A DNA stretch of 16,310 bases, taken from positions 1 to 16,310 of the forward strand of contig JAYTSU010000032.1 in NCBI GenBank assembly GCA_043745485.1, given 5' to 3'. Position 1 is the stretch's first letter. Every line of letters begins with the position of its first letter. Under the pieces are notes generated by a model that saw nothing but the letters and a program-made list of their open reading frames with translations, was not told where the DNA came from and searched no databases. This document shows positions 4,995 to 11,576 of this stretch, in pieces. This stretch comes from RYN-417 sp043745485. GTDB taxonomy: Bacteria > Patescibacteriota > Saccharimonadia > Saccharimonadales > JACDBH01. The translations under genes were made by a program, and so were the position numbers.

Positions 4995-5007
4995 AGTTAA
5001 CTTTACT
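4995..5007. repeat. Shared 13-bp element AGTTAACTTTACT, copy 2
   Basis: Identical to 4365-4377. On the minus strand it covers the -10 region of the XRE promoter. Confidence 0.55.
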
Positions 5008-5028
5008 ATTTTTATACATATTAGTCAA
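5000..5028 (-). promoter_or_regulatory. Promoter of the XRE/membrane-protein operon
   Basis: On the minus strand, TTGACT (5028-5023), a 17-bp spacer and TAAAGT (5005-5000). Transcription would start about 45 bases before the ATG at 4947. Confidence 0.45.
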
Positions 5029-5117
5029 TATTCTCAGTTTTAAATAAAGTGCTTGAATTAAGTAAACACAAGGACTATATTGAATTTGAATCAATAAAAA
5101 TATAAAAAATTATTACT

Positions 5118-5465
5118 ATGCAATTACACACAGCCGAAATAGTTCAACGCGAACATGATATTCATTTTCGTACAGCGTTATACGAATTAGCGATCGAAAC
5201 AGCTTTAAGAGAGCTTCCGCATGGTTCTGCTTCTGCGAATGGTTTGAGCCTGTGGGAAACTCCAGAGGGAATGGAAATGGTCGAAAAACTTCCATGTGGC
5301 GTAACACTAGCCATTCACGCTAATAATAATGGGATCAGTGGTGACAGAACATTGCCGGGTCAAACAGAGCCATGCGCACAACTGGACTGTGAAACACTTA
5401 TAGATAAATTATGGAAATTTGCACCTCTTGTCGGTGTTGAGTTTATTTTACCAAAGGCTAGTTAA
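5118..5465 (+). CDS. Hypothetical protein, 115 aa
   Basis: I do not recognise a family. The product is soluble and mixed alpha/beta: an N-terminal helix (AEIVQREHDIHFRTALYELA), a central hydrophilic part with LWETPEGMEMVEKLPCG, and a strand-helix end (LIDKLWKFAPLVGVEFILPK). It has three cysteines without CxxC spacing. The sequence before the ATG is A/T-rich with no Shine-Dalgarno site, so the start is uncertain, but the frame is long and has protein-like composition. The next methionine is about 50 residues in. A weak hairpin with TCTTTT (5475-5494) follows the stop and may end transcription. Confidence 0.68.
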   Translation: MQLHTAEIVQREHDIHFRTALYELAIETALRELPHGSASANGLSLWETPEGMEMVEKLPCGVTLAIHANNNGISGDRTLPGQTEPCAQLDCETLIDKLWKFAPLVGVEFILPKAS

Positions 5466-5580
5466 CAGTTCTTGCTAACTAAGTTAGTGCTCTTTTGGCT
5501 CATCGTGCATCAAAGATAGATATATGCTGTTTCATATCTCACAAACCAGCTTCAAAAATAGCGTATAGTATATATTCATT

Positions 5581-6465
5581 ATGAAGCAGTTTTCCAAAAT
5601 CCATATTATATATAACCCCAATAGCACTGGTGATAGTAAAGCGATGGCCCATGAGCTTCAGCGGGAACTCCGGAAGAACATGAATGATATTGCCATAGTC
5701 TGCGTGCCAACAGAGCATGCGGGCCATGCCCGTGAAATTGCTTACAAAATTGCAAAGAACGAAGAATATCCGCTCATCGTATCTTCGAGTGGTGATGGTG
5801 GTTATAACGAAGTAGTAAACGGCATTATGGATGCAGGCAGTGGTTCTGCAGTGAGCGCAGTACTACCCGCTGGGAATGCCAACGACCACAGCCGTACCAT
5901 GCAAAACCATCCGCTAGCGGAGCAAATTGTTAAAGGAAAGGTTACCCATCTGGACCTTTTAAAAATCTCCTTAGAAGCTCCAGGCAAAGAAAAAGTGATA
6001 CGCTATGCGCATTCGTATGCTGGGCTTGGTCTGACGCCGGTTATTGCGGCAGAGCTTAACAAACATTCTTTGAATGCATTCAACGAGCTGATTCTGGCAC
6101 TTAAGACATTTCAGAAGTTTAAACCGTTTGAAATCACACGTCGTAAGAAGACTTTAAGCCTGGACAGCCTCATATTTGGTAACATAAACCAAATGGCAAA
6201 GGTCTTAACCTTGGCAGGAAAGAACAGGCCTGACGATGGCATGTTTGAAGTCATAACTTTTCGAAGTAAAAACAAGACTGCACTCGTAAAACGTTTAATT
6301 AAAGCTGCCGTGTCAAACCTCAATACCACGCGCAAACAAAAAAAATACACCTGCACTATAATCAAAAGTATGCCAATGCAGCTCGACGGCGAAGTAATTA
6401 AGCTAATGTCAGGCAGCAAGCTTACCGTGGAATCCGCCCATAAAGCCCTAGCAACTATTATCTAA
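5581..6465 (+). CDS. Diacylglycerol kinase-family lipid kinase (YegS/LCB5-like)
   Basis: At 294 residues this is the usual length for bacterial DAGK-catalytic-domain kinases, which phosphorylate diacylglycerol or related lipid hydroxyls at the inner membrane face. Family signatures are NPNSTG at about residues 12-17, the nucleotide-binding loop SSGDGGYNEVVNG at 69-81 (normally GGDGTxNEV), and LPAGNANDHSR at 95-105 (normally P.GTGNDFAR). A C-terminal half follows with LDGEVI near the end, as in the family's second domain. The variant GDGGYNEV and AGNAND loops differ from the consensus glycines and threonine, so substrate or activity may differ. TATA-like -10 boxes lie just before the ATG. It stands alone on the plus strand ahead of the initiator tRNA. 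Confidence 0.9.
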   Translation: MKQFSKIHIIYNPNSTGDSKAMAHELQRELRKNMNDIAIVCVPTEHAGHAREIAYKIAKNEEYPLIVSSSGDGGYNEVVNGIMDAGSGSAVSAVLPAGNANDHSRTMQNHPLAEQIVKGKVTHLDLLKISLEAPGKEKVIRYAHSYAGLGLTPVIAAELNKHSLNAFNELILALKTFQKFKPFEITRRKKTLSLDSLIFGNINQMAKVLTLAGKNRPDDGMFEVITFRSKNKTALVKRLIKAAVSNLNTTRKQKKYTCTIIKSMPMQLDGEVIKLMSGSKLTVESAHKALATII

Positions 6466-6479
6466 ATGCCCTAGGCACA

Positions 6480-6508
6480 TTGACATATTACATCTGTTAA
6501 GGTATTAT
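6480..6508 (+). promoter_or_regulatory. Promoter of the initiator tRNA gene
   Basis: TTGACA (6480-6485), a 17-bp spacer and TATTAT (6503-6508), placing the start about 17 bases before the mature tRNA 5' end. Confidence 0.75.
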
Positions 6509-6531
6509 TTGACTTGCTCTTGTCCAGATAA

Positions 6532-6606
6532 CGCGGGGTGGAGCAGTGGCAGCTCGCGTGGCTCATAACCACGAGGTCCCAGGTTCGAGTCCTGGCCCCG
6601 CTACCA
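6532..6606 (+). tRNA. Initiator tRNA-Met(CAU)
   Basis: The cloverleaf has acceptor arms CGCGGGG/CCCCGCT, D arm GAGC-AGTGGCA-GCTC, anticodon arm CGTGG-CTCATAA-CCACG, T arm CCAGG-TTCGAGT-CCTGG, A73 and an encoded CCA. The unpaired first position, C1 against U72, marks it as an initiator; E. coli uses C1-A72. The base of the anticodon stem has two of the three G-C pairs usual for initiators, the third being T-A. A strong promoter lies upstream and a terminator downstream, so the gene is transcribed alone. Confidence 0.95.
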
Positions 6607-6613
6607 AAATATG

Positions 6614-6640
6614 AACCTCATCGTAAGATGGGGTTTTTAT
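6614..6640 (+). terminator. Terminator of the initiator tRNA gene
   Basis: AACCTCATC-GTAA-GATGGGGTT forms a nine-bp stem with a GTAA loop and one G-U pair, followed by TTTATTTT. Confidence 0.85.
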
Positions 6641-6791
6641 TTTGGTAATGAGCCAAGATTTGAACCTGGCATAAGGTCCCAGGTGAGAACTGCCAGTGGC
6701 AGTTCGGAAACGAATCTTCACCTGCAAGCTTGCTTGCAAGGCAGAAGTTCGGGGCCCGCAGAATGTGGGCGAGTCCTGGCCCCGCTACCAA
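6641..6791 (+). repeat. Rearranged fragments and 3'-end duplication of the initiator tRNA
   Basis: CGAGTCCTGGCCCCGCTACC-AA at 6770-6791 repeats the tRNA 3' end (6586-6607) over 22 bases including CCA. AGGTCCCAGGT at 6674-6684 repeats 6574-6584, and CAGTGGCAG at 6694-6702 repeats 6544-6552. The pieces are out of order and cannot form a functional cloverleaf: the 5' side of the T stem is missing in the last copy. Between them lie short perfect hairpins (AACTGCC/GGCAGTT, TGCAAGC/GCTTGCA, GCCCGCA/TGTGGGC). This could be a relic attachment site of an element that integrated at the tRNA, or a decayed tRNA duplication. Confidence 0.7.
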
Positions 6792-6820
6792 GATAAGTAA
6801 CCATAAGTAATAATTTAGAG

Positions 6821-6826
6821 TACTAT
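6821..6826 (+). promoter_or_regulatory. -10 box of the 155-aa protein gene, probably leaderless
   Basis: TACTAT ends six bases before the ATG at 6833; no Shine-Dalgarno sequence precedes the ATG. Confidence 0.45.
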
Positions 6827-6832
6827 ACGCTT

Positions 6833-7300
6833 ATGAACACCAAAGATGCGGTAGATTATTTAGCTAAAAGTAGTAAATATATTTTCATGCCTACCCGTGA
6901 CGATTATGCAGATTTTAAGGTTGATGTAGAAGACAGTTTTAATTGGCAAGGAATCTTCGAACAATTAAAAGAGGATGATCAGGAGATTGAAAATAAAATA
7001 GCTTTATTTATTTTTAGATCAATCCGTAGAGCCAGAGTAGATGATAAAATACTGAAACAACTAGACGATGCCGCTCTTTTGTCAGCGGAAAGTGCGAAAG
7101 GATTTATACATTACGAGCCATTTGAAGGATTATCTTATTGTTTATGGCAAACTCCAGAAGATGCTAGAGCAGCAATAAGTTCCCCGGATCATGTTTCAGC
7201 AGCACGCTATGCCGAACAAGCTTATGCTGAATGCCACTTGGTGCGTGGCTGGTTGCTGCAATCACCGGTAGACGGTAGAGTAGATTTGATTAAGACATAA
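6833..7300 (+). CDS. Hypothetical protein, 155 aa, possible ferredoxin-like (ABM-type) C-terminal fold
   Basis: No family is certain. The N-terminal 90 residues are charged and helical (for example DFKVDVEDSFNWQGIFEQLK and ENKIALFIFRSIRRARVDDK). The C-terminal part has a strand, a helix and a strand in an order seen in small monooxygenase/dabb-like domains: GFIHYEPFEGLSYCLWQTPE, then a helix beginning DARAAISSPDHVSAARYAEQ, then VRGWLLQSPVDGRVDLIK. That reading rests on pattern only. No signal peptide or membrane segment is visible. The gene stands alone between the tRNA fragments and the surface-protein operon. Confidence 0.72.
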   Translation: MNTKDAVDYLAKSSKYIFMPTRDDYADFKVDVEDSFNWQGIFEQLKEDDQEIENKIALFIFRSIRRARVDDKILKQLDDAALLSAESAKGFIHYEPFEGLSYCLWQTPEDARAAISSPDHVSAARYAEQAYAECHLVRGWLLQSPVDGRVDLIKT

Positions 7301-7420
7301 TATATTCTATACAGTTCTGACACACTTAATTATCTATTAGGTAAACGGTATTGGTTATGGTAATATATGCCATATATATCGTTTAATCGTGTAGTTTAAA
7401 ATAAAAAACAGAGGTATAAT

Positions 7421-8290
7421 ATGAAAAAACTCATCCAACTTGGAGTTTTATCACTCGGAATTGCAGTATTAACTGCAACCCCACTAGTATCAGCAGCTTC
7501 GTCGCCATCACTTGGAATAGCTGATAGTTTTACTATACTTTCAGGAACATACTCCAACACCACATCGGGGACAGTTATCAGTGGTGATTTAGGATATACT
7601 ACTCCACCTGCATCGCCCCCGACAGTTAACGGCATTACACATGTAGCAGATTCTATATATAATCAAGCAGGAATTGACCAAGGCACTGCACTCAGCGCGT
7701 TAAGTAGTCAGCCGTGTACTTTTTCTTTTGCACCCGGTGCTATTGATCTTGCGTCTGATATAACTCATGGAGCAGTTGGAGTTTACGTACCGGGGGTTTA
7801 CTGTATATCTGGAGCAGCATCTATTGGTGGTGGTGGCACAATTACTCTTACAGGTGCGGGCACATATATATTCAGAATGACAGATGCCCTAAACTCATCA
7901 GCTGGTTCGATAATTGCACAGGCTGGCGGCGCATCGGCTTGTAATATTTGGTGGACTCCAGGTGCAGCAACGACACTCGGTGCAAATTCTACTTTCGGTG
8001 GTAATGTCCTAGATGCTTCAGGAGTTATTATCGGTAATCTGGTCACATGGACAGGACGAGCTCTAGCTTTTGGCGGTACTGTATCAACAGATAAAGATAC
8101 GATCAACAGCACTACGTGTGCAAATGGTTCTAGTTCAGCAAACTCATCTGGAGCAAAAACCCCAGGTTTGCCGAATACCGGCTTGAGCGAGCCAACTCAT
8201 ACGAGCTATTTTAATAATTCTCTATTTTTAGGGATGTCTATATTGATTACCAGTGTGATAACTGTGCGAGCTGTGCGTAAACGGGCCTAA
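7421..8290 (+). CDS. Ice-binding-like (DUF3494) surface protein with LPNTG sorting signal
   Basis: The 289-residue product begins with a signal peptide (about residues 1-26, cleavage near VSAAS). A DUF3494/ice-binding-like domain of about 200 residues follows, shown by SPSLGIADSFTILSGTYSNT, the GDLGYTTPP turn, IYNQAGIDQGTALSAL, APGAIDLASDITHGAVGVYVPGVYC, GTYIFRM and the end TWTGRALAFGGTVSTDKDTI. Proteins of this family fold as a right-handed beta-solenoid; some bind ice and others act as adhesins. The C-terminus has a Ser/Asn linker, LPNTG at 250-254, a hydrophobic segment (SLFLGMSILITSVI) and RAVRKRA, a complete cell-wall sorting signal. GAGG lies six bases before the ATG. The gene is directly followed by a sortase gene, its likely anchoring enzyme. 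Confidence 0.92.
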   Translation: MKKLIQLGVLSLGIAVLTATPLVSAASSPSLGIADSFTILSGTYSNTTSGTVISGDLGYTTPPASPPTVNGITHVADSIYNQAGIDQGTALSALSSQPCTFSFAPGAIDLASDITHGAVGVYVPGVYCISGAASIGGGGTITLTGAGTYIFRMTDALNSSAGSIIAQAGGASACNIWWTPGAATTLGANSTFGGNVLDASGVIIGNLVTWTGRALAFGGTVSTDKDTINSTTCANGSSSANSSGAKTPGLPNTGLSEPTHTSYFNNSLFLGMSILITSVITVRAVRKRA

Positions 8291-8307
8291 ACATAACTTA
8301 TTCCTAA

Positions 8308-8949
8308 ATGAGTTATAAATACACTCACGGCAAAAAACAGGTGACATGGCCTAAAAACTTACTCGTTGTCGTGAGCATGACGATACTATTAGCCGGTATT
8401 TTAAAAGTAGGATATATCTATGCCATACCACATAAGCAAACCCAAAAATCAGCTCACGCTATGGCTATCAATACCTTATCTACTACGCCTAAAACTAGCG
8501 CAAACTACGCTATTCCAATTCGATTACAGATCCCTAAATTACAGATCGACTCACTAGTTAAATACGTTGGTATAACCAAAGAGGGGAATATGAATATGCC
8601 CCAAACTGTTAGTGACGTTGGATGGTATAAGTATGGTGCATTACCGGGCAATCAAGGCACTGCAGTAATCGGTGGGCATGTAAGTGGATTACACGGTCAG
8701 CCTGGTGTATTTAGTAATCTTACTAAACTTACCAAGGGCGATATTATAATTGCTACAGAAAGTAATGGAGTTGCTATAAACTTTGTTGTCCGTGAGACAC
8801 GAAATTATCCAGAAGACGCGCAGCCAGACGAAGTTTTTCATAGTGCAACGGGTTCACACCTAAACCTCATTACCTGTACTGGGAATTGGGATAGCTCAGG
8901 TCGAAGTTTTACGCAACGTCTAGTCGTATTTGCTGATAAAGTTCTTTGA
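8308..8949 (+). CDS. Sortase (class D/E-like transpeptidase)
   Basis: The 213-residue protein has an N-terminal membrane anchor (LLVVVSMTILLAGILKVGYIYA, about residues 18-39) and an extracellular sortase barrel. The catalytic triad is present: H124 in IGGHVSG, C190 in LITCTG and R204 in FTQRLVVFA. It cuts sorting motifs between Thr and Gly and joins the protein to an envelope nucleophile. The LPNTG protein ends 17 bases upstream and the two genes are on the same strand, so they form an enzyme-substrate pair. The PKLQIDS opening and GxHVSG loop fit class D/E/F sortases better than class A, but the class is not certain. No clear Shine-Dalgarno site precedes the ATG. Confidence 0.93.
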   Translation: MSYKYTHGKKQVTWPKNLLVVVSMTILLAGILKVGYIYAIPHKQTQKSAHAMAINTLSTTPKTSANYAIPIRLQIPKLQIDSLVKYVGITKEGNMNMPQTVSDVGWYKYGALPGNQGTAVIGGHVSGLHGQPGVFSNLTKLTKGDIIIATESNGVAINFVVRETRNYPEDAQPDEVFHSATGSHLNLITCTGNWDSSGRSFTQRLVVFADKVL

Positions 8950-9022
8950 TATTTTCAGTCGGAAATCGATGGTAAACGATTCTAACAGTAAGTTTGGTTC
9001 TACTCCTACACGGTAGAGTAAG

Positions 9023-9043
9023 CTAAAGGTGTTACACCTTTAG
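9023..9043. other. Perfect nine-bp hairpin in the intergenic space after the sortase gene
   Basis: CTAAAGGTG-TTA-CACCTTTAG. It lacks a T run on either strand. It could be a weak terminator or a protein-binding palindrome between the convergent genes. Confidence 0.4.
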
Positions 9044-9141
9044 AAAGTGTCAACCATCTGACTAACTCAGCTTTAATTTGATTTTCCAAACTCTCCTATC
9101 TTAACCTTCTCACAGCACTGCGGGCGCAATATCAGTTGGCT

Positions 9142-9594
9142 CTATTTTGAAGCTAATGTAAAAGTTACGGATTCTACCGGTACCAGTAAGGTCTCTACAT
9201 GAATTTTAAAAGGCTCTAGTACGTCAACGCCAAATAACCGTAGCCCAAATCCCGTGTAAGCAACTGAGGCTAAGTGTTCAATACTATATAAATGTCCTCT
9301 TGCGACTGTTCGTTTATCAACAAAAGTTTGAGCAACATTTTCATCGCTCATAAACTCTATGTCCGATGTGCTGTCAGTGAGAAATAAAGCTGAAGCAGCA
9401 ATAAGTAAGAGGTCTTTTGGCTCTTTAGATATATGGAGATGTCTATTAGTAATGTCTATTATATGCCTTGCCATAGTTTCTGGGACAATCCCATCGGGTG
9501 CTAAAAGCTCAGCTTCAAGTGCTAATTCTCGCGTTAGATCTAGTGTTGGCATATCTTTATATTGTTCAAAGATTGATCTCTTAGGGTCTGCCAT
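9142..9594 (-). CDS. Hypothetical protein, 150 aa
   Basis: I do not recognise a family. The protein is soluble and acidic, beginning MADPKRSIFEQYKDMPTLDL. A helical first half includes ARHIIDITNRHLHIS and KDLLLIAASALFL; a beta-rich end reads VDVLEPFKIHVETLLVPVES and VTFTLASK. It has a protein-like hydropathy pattern and no signal peptide or membrane segment. A TATAGT on the same strand lies some 20 bases before the ATG. It lies between the convergent sortase gene and the MarR gene. Confidence 0.7.
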   Translation of the reverse strand: MADPKRSIFEQYKDMPTLDLTRELALEAELLAPDGIVPETMARHIIDITNRHLHISKEPKDLLLIAASALFLTDSTSDIEFMSDENVAQTFVDKRTVARGHLYSIEHLASVAYTGFGLRLFGVDVLEPFKIHVETLLVPVESVTFTLASK

Positions 9595-9773
9595 AATGTT
9601 CAGAGAATATCACTTACTATACTTTAAGGCTACTCAATGTTCTAAGCCATCAGTTCTGGTAATGTGCGGTGGTACAACCTAACAAGCGGCTTAGGCTTCA
9701 TAGATTCTATTATTGGTTCAACTCCCCTAACAACTACGTTTCAGCTACAGCGTATCTGGCTGACAAATAATCA
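9595..9773. other. Intergenic space, nothing assigned
   Basis: No gene is visible. GGTTCAACTCCCC near 9717 resembles a tRNA T loop, but no matching stem arms are present. Confidence 0.5.
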
Positions 9774-10259
9774 TTAACTGTTATTTTTATCAACGTAGGT
9801 CAATTGGTATAAAACTTTCATATAAATCTTGAAATCTTCTGGTTTAACTGTCGCGTATATACTTTTTCTTAAACCTTTGCGCAAAGTAGCTTCAATTTCT
9901 GCGCATTGAGGCACGAATTTGCTGTTGATAGAAATAAGCTTGGAACGGCTGTCGGTTTCACTATCTTTACGATTAACCATTCCCTTCACCTCTAGTAAAT
10001 TGATGGCGCCCGTAATATAGGACATAGTTGTGCCGAGTGTTTCGGCCAGCTCTGTCAACCGCATCCCTTCTTCGCCGCTATCTAAAACCGTACCTATAAT
10101 CAACCAGTGCATTTTACTTATATCATAGGTACTTAATATAAAATCACACTGTTTTTGAAGTATTCGGTGTAATTTTGCTTGCAGCACGCCGGCGTGATAT
10201 GTAGTAATATCCGAGAGATCAACGTCCTTTAAATAATTATCTATTGACAGGTATTTCAT
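9774..10259 (-). CDS. MarR-family transcriptional regulator
   Basis: The 161-residue protein has the MarR winged-helix plan. An N-terminal dimerisation helix region (LQAKLHRILQKQCDFILSTY) leads to ISKMHWLIIGTVLDS, the helix-turn-helix RLTELAETLGTTMSYITGAI, then LLEVKGMVNRKDSETDSRSK as the wing with its conserved D..R, and C-terminal dimerisation helices. It is divergent from the cupredoxin/reductase genes, a usual place for a MarR repressor of its neighbour. A 10-bp inverted repeat covers the -35 boxes of both promoters. A TACTAT -10 box ends six bases before the ATG, which suggests a leaderless mRNA. The ligand cannot be told; copper, oxidants and phenolics are known for the family. Confidence 0.9.
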   Translation of the reverse strand: MKYLSIDNYLKDVDLSDITTYHAGVLQAKLHRILQKQCDFILSTYDISKMHWLIIGTVLDSGEEGMRLTELAETLGTTMSYITGAINLLEVKGMVNRKDSETDSRSKLISINSKFVPQCAEIEATLRKGLRKSIYATVKPEDFKIYMKVLYQLTYVDKNNS

Positions 10260-10265
10260 TTAAGG

Positions 10266-10294
10266 ATAGTATCAAATTAAGTTTATTTAGTAAA
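10266..10294 (-). promoter_or_regulatory. MarR gene promoter
   Basis: On the minus strand, TTTACT (10294-10289), a 17-bp spacer and TACTAT (10271-10266). The -35 lies in the left arm of the operator repeat. Confidence 0.55.
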
Positions 10295-10313
10295 GTAAAG
10301 TAATTTGCTAAAT
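10285..10313. promoter_or_regulatory. Candidate MarR operator
   Basis: ATTTAGTAAA (10285-10294) and TTTGCTAAAT (10304-10313) are inverted repeats matching at 9 of 10 positions with a 9-bp spacer. The site overlaps the -35 boxes of the divergent promoters, so one bound dimer could repress both. Confidence 0.6.
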
Positions 10314-10333
10314 ATAACTGCAATGTTTAAACT
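10305..10333 (+). promoter_or_regulatory. Promoter of the surface redox operon
   Basis: TTGCTA (10305-10310), a 17-bp spacer and TAAACT (10328-10333). A near-perfect Shine-Dalgarno AGGAGG (10346-10351) precedes the ATG at 10356. Confidence 0.55.
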
Positions 10334-10355
10334 AAACTAATAATAGGAGGATCCT

Positions 10356-11051
10356 ATGGATCGATCAAACGATAACAAAGGTAGCTCAATGATGATTGCG
10401 GTAGTACTCATTCTCGGTCTACTCATAGGTGGTGGCATTGGTTATGCCAAGGGAAATAGTAAAGATGGTAATGACAAGGCAGTGAAGTCATCATCCGTTT
10501 CATCACAATCTACTGACACAAAGGCAGCCGGCCTACGCGTAGTACTTAATAACTTAGAAGCACAGCACGTAGACCTTGCCTCTGCTGCTACACGAGCAGG
10601 CTTTGATGGCAGTCCGATGTTTGAAGCTTCAGCTGGTGCATTAGACCAAAACTCAATCGCTTTATCTAAGGCTATTGGAAGTGTATATGGTGCGGATGCA
10701 GAAGCTAAGTTCCTAGAAATCTGGCGCAGTCACATCACCTTCTTTGTAAACTACACAGTAGCTGCTAAAAAGGGTGACACAGCTGGTATGGACAAAGCCG
10801 TCTCTGACCTAAATGGTTATGTATCTGCAATCTCTGACCTGCTTGGTGGAGCTACAGGCTTACCGAAAGAAGCAGTTGCCTCATTGGTTACAGAACACGT
10901 TGGTTTACTAAAATCAGCTGTTGATAAGCACGGTGCTGGCGATTTCGCTGGTAGCTATGCTGCACAGCAAGCGGCTCGTGACCAGATCACGACCAAAATT
11001 GCCGATACTCTAGCCGGTGCTATTGTTAAGCAAAATCCTAGCAAGTTCTAA
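10356..11051 (+). CDS. Membrane-anchored helical-bundle protein with two His-containing repeats
   Basis: The 231-residue product has a signal-anchor (MMIAVVLILGLLIGGGIGYA, about residues 12-31), a Ser/Lys-rich linker and a helical extracellular domain made of two similar halves. The first holds LNNLEAQHVDLASAATRAGF, IGSVYGADAEAKFLEIWRSH and ITFFVNYTVAAKKGD. The second holds LVTEHVGLLKSAVDKHGAGD and ends IKIADTLAGAI-like with QNPSKF. This EHv...W..HI..F..Y pattern recurs in Firmicutes proteins often named copper amine oxidase-like, by association rather than shown activity. The paired histidines could bind metal. AGGAGG five bases before the ATG decides the start. It is the first gene after the MarR operator and ends in a strong hairpin. 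Confidence 0.82.
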   Translation: MDRSNDNKGSSMMIAVVLILGLLIGGGIGYAKGNSKDGNDKAVKSSSVSSQSTDTKAAGLRVVLNNLEAQHVDLASAATRAGFDGSPMFEASAGALDQNSIALSKAIGSVYGADAEAKFLEIWRSHITFFVNYTVAAKKGDTAGMDKAVSDLNGYVSAISDLLGGATGLPKEAVASLVTEHVGLLKSAVDKHGAGDFAGSYAAQQAARDQITTKIADTLAGAIVKQNPSKF

Positions 11052-11072
11052 TTTAGAATAAGCAGTAGGCAC

Positions 11073-11105
11073 AAGGAGGGACGCTCGTAGTGTGCGTCCC
11101 TCCTT
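11073..11105 (+). terminator. Strong 12-bp hairpin after the helical-bundle gene
   Basis: AAGGAGGGACGC (11073-11084) pairs with GCGTCCCTCCTT (11094-11105). The T run is short, so readthrough into the cupredoxin genes is possible. A TATACT (11111-11116) follows and may serve as their own -10. Confidence 0.7.
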
Positions 11106-11144
11106 TGCTATATACTGTAAATAATAGATAAGAAAGGAGTTACT

Positions 11145-11576
11145 GTGAATAAAAACTTCAAAGTAGGTATCGTCATAGCCGTCTTGATAATCTTAGGGTT
11201 TGGCGCGACCATGTTAACTAAGACTAAATCCACAACGAAAACGAACGATGCTATGGCAAACCATAGTTCAACGAGTACCGCTTCCGATTCAAAACAATCG
11301 AGCTCAAAGATGCAAGACACGAATCAGATTACGTATAAAGGTTTTGCGGTGGTTCAGAAAACTATCCGAGTCAAAAAAGGTACGACCGTTACATGGACGA
11401 ATGAAGATAACGCTAAGCACGATGTTACGCCAGATAAAGAAACAGCGGAATTCACGGCAAGTGAACTGTTTGGTAAGGGTGAAACGTATACTTTTACTTT
11501 TAACACCGTAGGTACTTATGCGTACCACTGTTCCCCTCACCCGTATATGAAGGGCACGATCGAGGTCACTGAATAA
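11145..11576 (+). CDS. Membrane-anchored type-1 copper cupredoxin (plastocyanin-like)
   Basis: The 143-residue protein has an N-terminal anchor (VGIVIAVLIILGFGATML), a Ser/Thr/Lys linker, and a cupredoxin barrel of about 85 residues. All four type-1 copper ligands can be placed: H92 in AKHDV, then C129, H132 and M135 in YHCSPHPYMKG. It should be an extracellular one-electron carrier. The start is GTG at 11145 with AAGGAG seven bases upstream. The stop TAA overlaps the next ATG by one base (TAATG), so the two cupredoxin-fold proteins are translationally coupled. With the membrane reductase downstream it suggests electron transfer at the cell surface. Confidence 0.93.
   Translation: MNKNFKVGIVIAVLIILGFGATMLTKTKSTTKTNDAMANHSSTSTASDSKQSSSKMQDTNQITYKGFAVVQKTIRVKKGTTVTWTNEDNAKHDVTPDKETAEFTASELFGKGETYTFTFNTVGTYAYHCSPHPYMKGTIEVTE

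Noticed and set aside
6611..6796. 61-codon frame over the tRNA terminator and tRNA fragments
   Set aside because: It begins in the terminator hairpin and translates tRNA-derived repeats; composition is not protein-like.
7342..7385. TAAACG...CGTTTA inverted repeat before the ice-binding-like gene
   Set aside because: Arms are six bases in a very AT-rich region; chance is likely without conservation data.
9705..9760. Possible tRNA or tmRNA end near GGTTCAACTCCCC
   Set aside because: The T-stem partner and an acceptor stem are missing, and no CCA end is in place.
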